A stretch of DNA of 64,000 bases, from positions 806,001 through 870,000 of the forward strand of contig NZ_JTDK01000006.1 of the NCBI RefSeq assembly GCF_000802305.1. Reading direction: 5' to 3'. The position numbers and the translations under genes are program-made. How positions within the stretch are numbered: the first letter of the stretch is position 1; every line of letters starts with the position of its first letter. The stretch comes from Microbacterium mangrovi. GTDB lineage: Bacteria; Actinomycetota; Actinomycetes; Actinomycetales; Microbacteriaceae. The notes beneath the pieces were generated by a model that saw only the letters and a program-made list of their open reading frames with translations, was not told the DNA's origin and did no database searches. Of this stretch, positions 50,227 through 59,772 are shown piece after piece.

Positions 50227-51300
50227 CTAGTTGGATGGCGCTGCAGTTGTGCCTCGACGGACAAGGGTCGGCTCGATCAACTCGGCGCGAGGCTCATTCC
50301 GGCCCTCGAGTCGTTCGAGGAGTATCTCGGACGCGAGTTCCCCCATCCGGAACCCGCTCTGATTGATGGTCGTCAGGTGGATGGGCGGCATGCTCGCCAT
50401 GGGCGAATCGTCGTAGCCGACGACGGAAACCTGGCCGGGTATGTCGATCTGCGCCTGCCAGAGTTCCGCCATCAGACCGAAAGCCGCAACATCGGCGCCG
50501 GCATGCACTGCGGTCGGACGTTCCGGCATCTGCAGGATCTGGCGCGCCACCTCGCGGCCGCCGGTGTCCGTCCACGCCGCTTCACGGACATCGATCCTTG
50601 ACTCCAGGCCGTGCTTGCGCATCGCATCCCGGTATCCCGCCGCGCGCACCTGCTCAGGAGTCTCCGGCTCGTCGAACGACTCGTGTCTGTTCGTCAGGTG
50701 AAGGATGTCGCGATGCCCGAGACCGACGAGATGGTCCACGATGAGCTCGGACCCGCGTCGGTCATCACCAGCGACGGTGTCGTATGCGGCTCCGAGCCCA
50801 TGACGACCGATGACGACTGTCGAGACCTCGCGCCCCGTTCGTTCCAGCTGCTCGCCTCCGACCACCGGGGCGATGAGCATGAGGCCGTCCATTCCGCGAT
50901 CGATGAGGGCGTTGATCATCGCCTGCTGTGATCGAGGGGTCGACCCACCAGGGCCGATCAGAACTTCATAGCCCCCGGAGCCGATTCCGCGCCGAATTCC
51001 GTCGGTCAGGAGCCCGAAGAACGGGTTGTGGATGTCGGAGAGCATCACGCCGACCGTGTATGTCTTGCCCCGCAGACCGCGAGCGACAGCGCTGGGTCGA
51101 TATCCCAGCTCCTGCATCGCCGTCTGGACGCGCTCGCGCATGCGGTCGCTCACGCCATAGGCGCCACGCAAAACCTTGGACGCGGCAGCGGTGGAGACGC
51201 CGGCGCGGTCGGCGACGTCCATCAGGGTCGCTCGCCGAGGAGGCTGCAGGCGACCAGTGGAGCCGGATTTCTCGGTCTGCGCCTCCGTCGGCTTGGTCAT
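50227..51300 (-). CDS. LacI-family regulator coupled to the rhamnosidase
   Basis: 357-residue LacI/GalR repressor with HTH LMDVADRAGVSTAAASKVLR at about 26-45, hinge YRPSAVARGLRGKTYTVGVMLS, NPFFGLLTDGIRRG, GHRDILHLTN, AVHAGADVAAFGLMAEL and VSVVGYDDSPMASMPPIHLT. The ATG at 51298-51300 overlaps the stop of GH78 as ATGA, so it is the last gene of the ABC-GH78 operon and is translated together with it. It probably represses that operon, with candidate sites near 57.1 kb. Effector perhaps a rhamnose derivative. Confidence 0.92.
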   Translation of the reverse strand: MTKPTEAQTEKSGSTGRLQPPRRATLMDVADRAGVSTAAASKVLRGAYGVSDRMRERVQTAMQELGYRPSAVARGLRGKTYTVGVMLSDIHNPFFGLLTDGIRRGIGSGGYEVLIGPGGSTPRSQQAMINALIDRGMDGLMLIAPVVGGEQLERTGREVSTVVIGRHGLGAAYDTVAGDDRRGSELIVDHLVGLGHRDILHLTNRHESFDEPETPEQVRAAGYRDAMRKHGLESRIDVREAAWTDTGGREVARQILQMPERPTAVHAGADVAAFGLMAELWQAQIDIPGQVSVVGYDDSPMASMPPIHLTTINQSGFRMGELASEILLERLEGRNEPRAELIEPTLVRRGTTAAPSN

Positions 51301-53921
51301 CGCGCTACCGCTTCCGCAAGAGGGATGCCGGCGTCTCGCCGTCCGGCGTTCCACGGCTCGTCGATCACGTGCTGACCTGCCACGAGGTAACGCGCGGGCT
51401 CCCCGGGGAGATCCAAGACGGCGGTCGTCCCGTTGGGCACCGTGACCTCGATGTGCAGGTTTTCACCGTCGTGCCGCCAGGAGACTGCGGCCTCGCCGAA
51501 AGGCGTCTGGTGGGATGTCTCGGCGCTAGTGATCCGGACGTGCGGGCGCGGGGCAACTCTGAACGTCGACCAGCCAGGCTCGACCGCGGACAGACCACCG
51601 ACCACGCGGTGCAACCAGCTCGCGACCGCGCCCAGGGCGTAGTGGTTGAAGGAGGTCATCTCCCCGGGATTGATCGAACCGTCGGGCAGCATGCTGTCCC
51701 ATCGTTCCCAGACGGTCGTCGCCCCCATCCGAACAGGGTAGAGCCAAGAGGGGCACTCGGTTTGCAGAAGCAGAGCGTAGGCGTCATCAAGGGCGTCGGC
51801 GGCGACGAGGGCATCGAGGACGAGAGCCGTCCCCACGAATCCGGTTGCGATCGTGTGACCGGCCTCGCGGACGAGTTCGACGAGTCGCGCGGATGCAGCG
51901 CGGCGTTGTGCGCGCGTGCCGAGGAGGTCGAGGCTGAGCGCGATTGCATACGCCGTCTGGGTGTCACTCGTCAGTCGCCCCGTCGAGGTGACGAATCTCT
52001 CGCGGAATCCGATCGCGATCGACTCGGCCAGCTGCTCGTAGTGTCGATTGTCGGCTTCCCGACCGGTGAGGCCGGCGGCGCGGGCGAGCAGCTTCGCCGA
52101 GTTTGCGAAGTAGCCGGTCGCGACGAGGGCGGTCTCCGTCGCACCGGCCGCGGGGTCATCGGACGGCGCGGTCGGATCCAGCCAGTCTCCGAACTGGAAG
52201 CCGTCCCGCCAGACATTGGAGTGGTCGACCAGGCGAGCGACGCCGTCAACCCAGCTCTTCATTGACGGGTACTGGTCTTCGAGCACCTGCAGGTCGCCGC
52301 TCGACTCGTAGAGCGCGAAGGGGACGAGGACGGCTGCGTCGCCCCAGACCGCAGCATGGGACAGGGCGAGCCCTGGCACATCCTTCACTTCCTCGGTGAA
52401 GGGCACATCAGGGACGAAGAACGGAACCAAGCCGTCTTCGTGCTGCTCCAGCGCGAGGTCGCGAAGCCAGGACTTGAGCATGCCCACGCAGTCATACAGG
52501 TAGGTCGCCGTTGGCGCGAACACGCTGATGTCGCCTGTCCAGCCTAGTCTTTCGTCGCGCTGCGGGCAGTCGGTTGGGACCGAGACGAAGTTGCCGCGCA
52601 TGCTCCAAACGATGTTCTCGTGGAGCTTGTTCAGTTCGTCGTGTGAGGAGCTGAACCATCCCGTGCGTTGCATATCGGTGTGGACGATGACGGCGACGAT
52701 GTCATCCGCGGTCGGTTCGCCGCCCGGCCATCCGTCGATCTCGACGTATCGGAACCCGTGGTACGTGAACCGCGGCGCCCACGACTCGATCCCTTCGCCC
52801 CGGAGAATGTAGGTGTCTGTGGCGTCAGCGCTGCGGAGTGGCCGGGTTCCGAGCTCGCCGTTCTCGAGGACCTCGGCGTGCCTCAATGTCAGTTCAGTGC
52901 CAGATGGGCCTTCCACACTCAGCTGAACCCAGCCGACGAGGTTTTGGCCGAAGTCGACGATCACCCTGTCTGCGGGCGACCGGAAGATGTCGACCGGACG
53001 GAGTGTGCCGATTCGACGAACCGGTGGTCCGACCGGAGCTTCGAGTCGGTGCGATGCCGAGCCGAGGACCTCGACCGGCGCCCAATCGTTACTCGCGTCA
53101 TCTACTCCCGGATCCCGGCCGGCAAGACGCGCATCGTATGTCTCGCCGTCGTAGAGACTCGCTGCACGAACCGGACCTGTCGTCCATCTCCAGCTCGAGT
53201 CGGTGCCAAAGACGGCACGCTCTCCACTTTCGTAGTCGAGCTCGATCTGGGCGAGCGCGGAGGTCTGATCCCCGTAGAGCGCACGCTGCTGCAGGAATCC
53301 CAAGCGCCCCCGGAACCACCCGTCCGCCAGCACAATCTGCACATCGTTGAGGCCGGTCTCGACCCGTGAAGTGATGTCGATCGTCGAGTACACCTCCCGG
53401 TGGCCGTAGGACTGCCACCCCGGCGCCAGGACTTCGTCGGTGACGACCTCGCCGTTCAGACTCGGCTCCCCCATCCCGCGATACGCCACGTAGAGACGTG
53501 CCCGGCGAACCGGGGCATCCACCTCGAATTCTCCACGGAGCACGACTGGCGTATCGACCTCATTGGGTGCGGCGATGTAGCTCGCGCTCCAGTCCGACGT
53601 GTCCATGAGTCCCGCCTCGACGGGGACGGGCTCGCTCCATTCGGAAGGACGTCCGCTCGGGCCGAAGGTGCGGATCCGGACGAGTCGTCGCTCACGGGAT
53701 GCGAGGTCGGGGCCGGCCCAGGGTACGAGCGTCTGGGCTCGCGACTCCACACGCTCGTGGTGGCGGTGCCCGGCCGCGTCGGTGGCCTCGATCTCGTATG
53801 CCCGCTGCTCTTCGGCGTGTGCGGGCAGCATCCACGAGATCCGCGGGCGGCGCTGGCCGATCCCAAGGGCCGGTGTGAGGTGCTCGAACGTCACAGCGAA
53901 CGGCCTGTAGTTGGCACTCAC
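51297..53921 (-). CDS. GH78 alpha-L-rhamnosidase
   Basis: 874-residue family 78 enzyme releasing L-rhamnose from oligosaccharides or glycosides. Order: N-terminal Fn3-like sheet (residues 5-105), carbohydrate-binding beta-domain (about 130-300: ARLYVAYRGMGEPSLNGEVV, VQIVLADGWFRGRLGF), Bac_rhamnosid domain with FTYHGFRYVEIDGWPG, and the (alpha/alpha)6 barrel beginning DCPQRDERLGWTGD with the catalytic acids. WLYPVRMGATTVWERWDSM and the C-terminal sheet follow. No signal peptide: acts inside after import. GTG start, GTGA overlap with the permease gene. It links the operon to the deoxy-sugar pathway at 37.8-47.4 kb. Confidence 0.94.
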   Translation of the reverse strand: MSANYRPFAVTFEHLTPALGIGQRRPRISWMLPAHAEEQRAYEIEATDAAGHRHHERVESRAQTLVPWAGPDLASRERRLVRIRTFGPSGRPSEWSEPVPVEAGLMDTSDWSASYIAAPNEVDTPVVLRGEFEVDAPVRRARLYVAYRGMGEPSLNGEVVTDEVLAPGWQSYGHREVYSTIDITSRVETGLNDVQIVLADGWFRGRLGFLQQRALYGDQTSALAQIELDYESGERAVFGTDSSWRWTTGPVRAASLYDGETYDARLAGRDPGVDDASNDWAPVEVLGSASHRLEAPVGPPVRRIGTLRPVDIFRSPADRVIVDFGQNLVGWVQLSVEGPSGTELTLRHAEVLENGELGTRPLRSADATDTYILRGEGIESWAPRFTYHGFRYVEIDGWPGGEPTADDIVAVIVHTDMQRTGWFSSSHDELNKLHENIVWSMRGNFVSVPTDCPQRDERLGWTGDISVFAPTATYLYDCVGMLKSWLRDLALEQHEDGLVPFFVPDVPFTEEVKDVPGLALSHAAVWGDAAVLVPFALYESSGDLQVLEDQYPSMKSWVDGVARLVDHSNVWRDGFQFGDWLDPTAPSDDPAAGATETALVATGYFANSAKLLARAAGLTGREADNRHYEQLAESIAIGFRERFVTSTGRLTSDTQTAYAIALSLDLLGTRAQRRAASARLVELVREAGHTIATGFVGTALVLDALVAADALDDAYALLLQTECPSWLYPVRMGATTVWERWDSMLPDGSINPGEMTSFNHYALGAVASWLHRVVGGLSAVEPGWSTFRVAPRPHVRITSAETSHQTPFGEAAVSWRHDGENLHIEVTVPNGTTAVLDLPGEPARYLVAGQHVIDEPWNAGRRDAGIPLAEAVAR

Positions 53922-54805
53922 CCCTTCAACGACCCTTCGGTCAGTCCGGCCAGCACCTGCCGTTGAGCGAAGAGGTAGGCGATCACCAGAGGAAGACTCG
54001 TCATGACCACGTGCGCGAAGACGAGGTTCCAGTTAAGTCCGTGCTCCCCCGCGCTCGCGAACGAGTACATCGTGAGCGGCAGCGTGGCGTTGTCCGTCGT
54101 TCGGAGCAGGAGCAGCCCGAAGAAGAAGTCGTTCCAGACCGAGATGACGAGCAGCACTGCTCCGACGAACAGGATGGGTCGCAGCAGGGGCAGCATCACC
54201 GAGAAGTAAGTCCGCATGCGGGATGCACCGTCGATCGAGGCTGCTTCCTCGAGATCGGTGGGCAACCCCCGAACGAAACCCGTGGTCAAGAAGATGACGC
54301 CGCCGATGCGGGTCCCCATTTGCATGAGCGCGTACCCGGCGATGGAACCGTCAAGGTGCAAGGCGCTCAAGACGTAGATCGTCGGGATGATCGCCGGCGG
54401 GAGGAGGATCGAGAGCGCAGTGATGTAGAAGAAGAGCTGCGTGACCCGCGACTTGCTGCGCGCATATGCCCACGCGGCAAGGGAGCCCAGGAAGAGGACG
54501 ACGAAGATCGTCGGGATGGCGACGAGGAGACTGTTGCGGAGACCTGTCAGGTAGTTTCCGGTGACGAAGACCGCTGTGTAGTTCTCGGTGATCGCCCATT
54601 TCGTCGGCAAGGCGAGCGACAGCTGAGCCGCTTCGCCGGGTGTCTTGAAGGAGTTGATCACCAGCATCCAGAGGGGAACGAAAACCCACGGGATCGCGAA
54701 GGCGGTCAGAAGGATGTACTTGATGACGGACGGTATGTGCCGGCGCCGATTGCGCGACCGCGGCGGCCTGTCGGTGCCCGTACGGGCGGCGGTGAGTGTG
54801 GTCAT
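53918..54805 (-). CDS. sugar ABC transporter permease, MalG type
   Basis: 295-residue CUT1 permease with six helices (IKYILLTAFAIPWVFVPLWMLVIN first) and the EAA loop LEEAASIDGASRMRTYFSVMLPLLRPI. The start at 54803-54805 overlaps the upstream permease stop as ATGA, and its own stop overlaps the GH78 start as GTGA. Probably imports rhamnose-containing oligosaccharides or rhamnosides, inferred from GH78. No ATPase gene in the operon. Confidence 0.95.
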   Translation of the reverse strand: MTTLTAARTGTDRPPRSRNRRRHIPSVIKYILLTAFAIPWVFVPLWMLVINSFKTPGEAAQLSLALPTKWAITENYTAVFVTGNYLTGLRNSLLVAIPTIFVVLFLGSLAAWAYARSKSRVTQLFFYITALSILLPPAIIPTIYVLSALHLDGSIAGYALMQMGTRIGGVIFLTTGFVRGLPTDLEEAASIDGASRMRTYFSVMLPLLRPILFVGAVLLVISVWNDFFFGLLLLRTTDNATLPLTMYSFASAGEHGLNWNLVFAHVVMTSLPLVIAYLFAQRQVLAGLTEGSLKG

Positions 54806-55746
54806 GCGACTTCCCTTCGGCGCAGCCAGAAGACGAGCGGTACGGCGATCACGATGACGAGCATTGTCACGGTGAGACCCAAGGCGCTCGCGGTCCCGTA
54901 GAAGCTCAATCCGAACTGCTGCTGAAGCGCCACGTTGATGGTCGTGGTCGCGTTGCCGGGGCCGCCACTCGTCGTCGACGCGATGACGTCGTATGCGCTC
55001 AGGGCGCCGATCAGAGTGGTGGCGATATTGAAAGTGAAGGCGGGCGCGAGCAGCGGGAAGCTGATGCGCCAGAACCGCTTGAAGGGTCCGGCTCCATCGA
55101 GCTGCGCGGCTTCCATCAGCTCGTCGGGGATGCTGTTCAACCCGGCGATGTACACGAGTGTTGCGATTCCGGACCACTTCCACCCGTCGATGAATGCGAC
55201 GGTGACGAGTGCGCTGACCGGATGGCCGAGCCAGGCGTACTGGAATCCGGGGATCACGACGGCGATGACGGCATTCAGCGGCCCCTGCGGGTCGACGAGT
55301 CCCCGCCAGATGTATCCGGCAGCGAGCGGCGAGATCAGCACGGGCAGGAAGAAGATCGACCGGTAGACCGAGTTGATCCGAGTCGTCTTGCGCAGCGCGA
55401 GTGCGAGCGAGAGGGCGGTGACGTTCTGCACCGTCATCGCGACGACCGCGTAGATCAGGGTGACGACGACGGCGCTCTGGAGCGTTCCGTTCTGCCAGAG
55501 GAACGCAAAGTTGTCCAGACCATTGAACTTGATGTCAGGGCTGTACGCGGTCCACTGGGTGAATGCGAACGGGATGTTAAGGACGAACGGCGTGATGAAG
55601 AAGATGAGAACCAGGACGAGCGACGGGATCAGGAACCAGATCCACCGTACCGGGCGACGGCGATTCCGGCCGGCCCCGGCCGGGGTGCGCACTGTCGGGC
55701 GCACCCCAGCCGACTGCTCGTTCTTCTCGACGGCAGAGATTACCAT
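54802..55746 (-). CDS. sugar ABC transporter permease, MalF type
   Basis: 314-residue CUT1 permease. A basic N-terminus (RRPVRW) is followed by IWFLIPSLVLVLIFFITPFVL and five more helices; EAA loop LMEAAQLDGAGPFKRFWRISFPLLAPA. The ATG at 55744-55746 lies inside the last codons of the binding-protein gene (7-base overlap), implying coupled translation. Partner of the following MalG-type permease. Confidence 0.95.
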   Translation of the reverse strand: MVISAVEKNEQSAGVRPTVRTPAGAGRNRRRPVRWIWFLIPSLVLVLIFFITPFVLNIPFAFTQWTAYSPDIKFNGLDNFAFLWQNGTLQSAVVVTLIYAVVAMTVQNVTALSLALALRKTTRINSVYRSIFFLPVLISPLAAGYIWRGLVDPQGPLNAVIAVVIPGFQYAWLGHPVSALVTVAFIDGWKWSGIATLVYIAGLNSIPDELMEAAQLDGAGPFKRFWRISFPLLAPAFTFNIATTLIGALSAYDVIASTTSGGPGNATTTINVALQQQFGLSFYGTASALGLTVTMLVIVIAVPLVFWLRRREVA

Positions 55747-57041
55747 CCGGGAAGGCTCGCCGCTTTGGCAGCCTGCTCAACGCTCGACTGCATATTGTTC
55801 GCGACCTGGATCGGGGTCTCCTGGCCGTTGAGGAGCTTGCTCAGCTCCGCCGGGAACGTGCCCCATCCGGGAAGGTTGACACCGATCGTGGCGCCATTGT
55901 CGTAGGCCGCCTTGTACTCTTCCTGGATCGGCGCGAGACCGGTCGGGTTCGGCACACCCTGGATCACAGGGTACGTCTTGCCCTCCTCGATCAGCTTGGG
56001 GTAGCCCGCGCCGGTCGCGTACTGGATGAACTTGATCGCTGCTGCTTCGCGTGCAGCGTCGCCGGTCTTCGGCGCGTAGTAGCTGCCGAGGGGGCTCGGA
56101 CCGAACCAGGCCGTCGGGCTGGTGGCGGACACACCGGCGAAGCCGACTGCGTCGGACACCTTCTGCGCGCTACCGGCCGACTGGACGAACTGGGTCAGTG
56201 CGTCCGAGTGCAGGGCCGTCATCGCCGCGGTGCCCTTGTAGACGGCATCGGTCGACTTCTCGAACGTTCCGGTCGCGAAGTCCTTCTGGAAGCAGCCGGC
56301 GTTCTGCAAAGCCTTGTATGCCTCGATACCCTTGACCATCGGCCCGTTGGGGTCGTTCACCTTCGCCTTGTTCTCGAAGAGCTGTTGACCGTACACGTTG
56401 CCCTTGTTGCTGTCGGCGACGTAGGCCGCAGGCAAGATCTGAGTCGGCCACTGGCTGTTGCCGGACTCGTAGATCGGCGTGATGCCCTTGGCCACCAGGG
56501 CCTTGCACGCGCTCATGAGCTCTGTGAAGTTCGTGGGCACGGTAACGCCCGCCTTCTTCAGGTCAGCCTTGTTGTAGTAGATCCCGAAGATGCTCGGCAT
56601 CTGCGTGATGGCCGCGTAGACCTTTCCGTTGTACGAGCCGGCGCTCTTGTACAGGTCACCAGACTTCGCGACGAAGGCCTGGTTCGAGAGGTCCTGGAAG
56701 CTGCTGGGGTTGAACTGCAGGATGGCGGCCGACGTCGGGTGGTACTCCATGATGTCGGGCTTGTCACCGGTGGTCCACTTGGTCTGCGTGGTCGTCTCGA
56801 ACGAGTTCGACGGGATGTCGATCAGGTTCACCTTGATCCCGGTCGCCTTCGTGAAGTTCTTGTAGAGATCCAGCAGCGCGGGCGAATCCGCGGTGTTGTG
56901 CCAGACGGTGATGCTCTTCGCCGGGGCTGCGGAGCCCCCCGATCCACCCGAGTTGTTCGACACGGGGTTCGAGCATCCCGCGATTCCGACGGCGAGCAGC
57001 GCGGCGATGGTCGCGACGCCTGCTTTCGTACCGATTTTCAT
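55740..57041 (-). CDS. sugar-binding lipoprotein of the rhamnoside ABC system
   Basis: 433-residue family 1 solute-binding protein. Lipoprotein signal VATIAALLAVGIAGC with lipid Cys23, then a Gly/Ser linker. The mature domain has ITVWHNTADSPALLDLYKNF, KPDIMEYHPTSAAILQF, FGIYYNKADLKKAGVTVP, and WFGPSPLGSYYAPKTGD. First gene of the operon binding protein-MalF-MalG-GH78-LacI. Ligand unproven; rhamnose-containing oligosaccharides fit the context. Confidence 0.94.
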   Translation of the reverse strand: MKIGTKAGVATIAALLAVGIAGCSNPVSNNSGGSGGSAAPAKSITVWHNTADSPALLDLYKNFTKATGIKVNLIDIPSNSFETTTQTKWTTGDKPDIMEYHPTSAAILQFNPSSFQDLSNQAFVAKSGDLYKSAGSYNGKVYAAITQMPSIFGIYYNKADLKKAGVTVPTNFTELMSACKALVAKGITPIYESGNSQWPTQILPAAYVADSNKGNVYGQQLFENKAKVNDPNGPMVKGIEAYKALQNAGCFQKDFATGTFEKSTDAVYKGTAAMTALHSDALTQFVQSAGSAQKVSDAVGFAGVSATSPTAWFGPSPLGSYYAPKTGDAAREAAAIKFIQYATGAGYPKLIEEGKTYPVIQGVPNPTGLAPIQEEYKAAYDNGATIGVNLPGWGTFPAELSKLLNGQETPIQVANNMQSSVEQAAKAASLPGW

Positions 57042-57090
57042 TGCACCCTCCGTTGGGCTTAGCGCCGGGTCGAGTCGCCCGGCTTGTGCG

Positions 57091-57184
57091 TGTAGAGCGT
57101 TCTACAGAACGACGACGATCAGGTTAGGTTCGTGCCGAGAATGATGTCAACGAACAGAGCTCGGATCCACGCAATATTGCGTGG
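57091..57184. promoter_or_regulatory. two palindromes between divergent ABC/GH78 and GH3 operons
   Basis: The 316-base gap 57042-57357 holds TGTAGA-GCGT-TCTACA at 57091-57106, about 50 bases before the binding-protein start, and the perfect 18-bp palindrome CCACGCAATATTGCGTGG at 57167-57184. The first is a candidate for the LacI protein of this operon. The second, with an A/T centre, may belong to another regulator or serve both directions. Nothing else is recognised in the gap. Confidence 0.6.
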
Positions 57185-57357
57185 GCGGGCTCGCCACGGG
57201 CATCGCTCACCACCGCGGCAGAGTCTGCGTCCGACGATTATTGCGCACGTACCTTCGCGCTCCGGTTGGGCTTGGGTAGACCTGTAGGGCTCATGCCTGG
57301 CGACCGCGGCAGGCAATTTCCGATGATGGATGAGCGATCGATAAGCACGGGAGTCAC

Positions 57358-59757
57358 ATGTCTGACCTGGCACACGCGCACCTGAACACGAGCCTGCCCG
57401 TCGAGGCGCGAGTGGACCATCTTCTTCACGCCATGACGCTGCAGGAGAAGTGCCACCAGCTCGTGTCGGTGGCTCCCTGGGCCCTCGTCAATCCCGACGG
57501 GTCGGAGCCGGAAGCACTGGCCGAGACTCTCAAGTCGTCCCCCGGACACGTTTCGAACTTCGGGATCGATGACCCGGCAGAACTCGTCCGCCTGGTCGGG
57601 CTCATGCAGCGGCGTGTGATCGAGGGAACCCGTCTGGGCATTCCGCTCCTCATCCATGCCGAAGCGCTCAACGGCTTTCTCGCCGGGCAGCACATGGTGT
57701 TTCCGACGGGGATCGGACTCGCGGCGACGTGGAGCCCGGAACTCGTGGAGGCGATGGCCGACATCATTCGTCAGCAGATGCGGCGTGCCGGCTTCCGCCA
57801 GGCGCTGGCGCCCGTGATGGATGTCGCGCTCGACCCGCGGTGGGGCCGGGTCCATGAGACATATGGAGAAGACCCCTACCTCAGCGCGGCCATGTCGGTG
57901 GCGTATACGCGGGGGCTGCAAAGCAAGAATTTGCGCGACGGCATCATCGCGACTGCCAAGCACTTCCTCGCCTACGGCCTGGCGGAGAGTGGCGTGAACC
58001 TGTCGGGCGCGGAGACGGGTGCTCGACGGCTGCGCGATGTGTTTGCCTTCCCGTTCGAGGCTGCCATCCAAGATGCCGGCCTCGCTTCGGTAATGAACGG
58101 GTACGCGGATGTGGACCGCGTCCCGGTCGCCGCGTCTCGCGAGATCCTGACTGATCTTCTCCGTGGCACGCTGGGCTTCGACGGGTTCGTCTCCTCGGAT
58201 TACATGACCATCGAGCAGATGGTGGACCGCCAGCGGGTTGCAACCACCCCTGCCGAAGCGGGCCGACTCGCGATCACGGCCGGCCTGGACACTGAGTTTC
58301 CCACCCCCTTCGGATACGGCGACACGCTCGTGAGCGAAGTCGAACACGGCAACGTCGCTGTCGAGCTCGTCGACACCGCTGTGCGGCGGATCCTGACCGC
58401 GAAATTCCGTGTTGGTCTGTTCGAAAACCCCTACCCTGCCGAACGGATCGACGTCGCCGAGGTCGCCGAAGAAGGTCGGGGCCTGTCGCAGGAGCTCGCA
58501 CGGCGGTCAGTGGTGCTCGCGAAGAACGACGGCCTCCTTCCCCTCGACTCCGATCGCCTGCGGATCGCTGTCGTCGGTCCCCACGCCGACGCCGTCGGAC
58601 TTCAGTTCCCGACGTACACGTACCCGGCTTTCCGGGAGATGATGACGGCGATGTCTTCGGGCGCCCTCGGAAACATGGTGGGCGCCGACCCCGGCATGGC
58701 CCGATGGAACGAGAGCCTGCTTCCCGCCGTCGGGGCGGCCGACTACGTTCGGTCGACGCTGCACGCTCGTGCGCTGTTCGAGGAGGTATCGCGATTCGCC
58801 TCGAGCACCGTGTGCGCGGCCGGCAGCACCCTCACCGACGACCTGGACAGCGATGAGTTCGACCAGGCCGTGAATGCCGCGGCCGAAGCGGACGTCGTTG
58901 TGCTCGCGCTCGGCGGCGCAAGCCTGTGGTTCAACGGCGAGCGCACTGAGGGCGAGGGAAGCGACTCTGCGGACATCGCGCTACCTGCCGCGCAGGTGCG
59001 GCTCGCGGACGCGGTGGCGGCGACGGGTACTCCGATGGTCGTCGTAATGGTCCAGGGGCGGGCCTACACACTCCCTGACTCCGTCCTCGGCGCAGATGCG
59101 CTCTTGATCTCGACGTACGGGGGCCCGTTCGGACCAAAGGCTGTTGCAGACGTGATCTTCGGAGCGGTCAATCCCAGCGGCAAGCTGCCGTACAGCATCC
59201 CGCGCCACACCGGACAGATTCCCGTGTACCACCACAAGGTTGCCGGAAGCGGCCACCGCAATCCCCTGCCCCCCGGGGTCGAGCATCTCTACCTCGACAT
59301 GGATGCCTCGCCGCTGCTGCCGTTCGGGTACGGGCTCAGCTTCACTGACTTCACACTGACGTCTGTACAGAGCGAAAAGTCCATGGACACGCATGGGTCA
59401 GTTCAGATCCACGCTCTCGCCACGAACACGGGGCGCCGCTCCGGCGTCGTGACGCCGCAGATCTACCTGCGCGCCAACACGTCGGGCGTGAGCCGCCCGG
59501 CGCAGCAACTGGCGGGCTTCGCGCGCGTCGAGCTAGCCCCGGGCGAGTCGAAGCAGATCACGTTCGAGATCCATGCCGAACAGCTGGCGTACACCAACCT
59601 GGCGCGTGAATTCGTGATCGAGCCTTCGGACGTCGATTGGTTCATCGGCCTCGACTCCGACGACAAGGCCATCGCAGGCGCCTTCCGCGTTGAGGGTGCC
59701 CCCCGGCCCCTCACCAGCGCCGAGCGAAAGTTCTTCTCCGACGTGACGGTCCGCTGA
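57358..59757 (+). CDS. GH3 beta-glycosidase
   Basis: 799-residue family 3 enzyme of the beta-glucosidase/beta-xylosidase type. The TIM barrel holds LLIHAEALNGF, FPTGIGLAATWSPELVE, PVMDVALDPRWGRVHETYGEDPYL and AKHFLAYG. The nucleophile is Asp281 in GFVSSDYMTIEQM. A second alpha/beta domain (SVVLAKNDGLLPLD, IAVVGPHADAV) and a C-terminal Fn3-like domain (YLRANTSGVSRPAQQLAGF) follow. No signal peptide. GGGAGT lies before the ATG. It is followed after 15 bases by the amidohydrolase. Confidence 0.93.
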   Translation: MSDLAHAHLNTSLPVEARVDHLLHAMTLQEKCHQLVSVAPWALVNPDGSEPEALAETLKSSPGHVSNFGIDDPAELVRLVGLMQRRVIEGTRLGIPLLIHAEALNGFLAGQHMVFPTGIGLAATWSPELVEAMADIIRQQMRRAGFRQALAPVMDVALDPRWGRVHETYGEDPYLSAAMSVAYTRGLQSKNLRDGIIATAKHFLAYGLAESGVNLSGAETGARRLRDVFAFPFEAAIQDAGLASVMNGYADVDRVPVAASREILTDLLRGTLGFDGFVSSDYMTIEQMVDRQRVATTPAEAGRLAITAGLDTEFPTPFGYGDTLVSEVEHGNVAVELVDTAVRRILTAKFRVGLFENPYPAERIDVAEVAEEGRGLSQELARRSVVLAKNDGLLPLDSDRLRIAVVGPHADAVGLQFPTYTYPAFREMMTAMSSGALGNMVGADPGMARWNESLLPAVGAADYVRSTLHARALFEEVSRFASSTVCAAGSTLTDDLDSDEFDQAVNAAAEADVVVLALGGASLWFNGERTEGEGSDSADIALPAAQVRLADAVAATGTPMVVVMVQGRAYTLPDSVLGADALLISTYGGPFGPKAVADVIFGAVNPSGKLPYSIPRHTGQIPVYHHKVAGSGHRNPLPPGVEHLYLDMDASPLLPFGYGLSFTDFTLTSVQSEKSMDTHGSVQIHALATNTGRRSGVVTPQIYLRANTSGVSRPAQQLAGFARVELAPGESKQITFEIHAEQLAYTNLAREFVIEPSDVDWFIGLDSDDKAIAGAFRVEGAPRPLTSAERKFFSDVTVR

Positions 59758-59772
59758 ATCAGGAGCCTCAAA

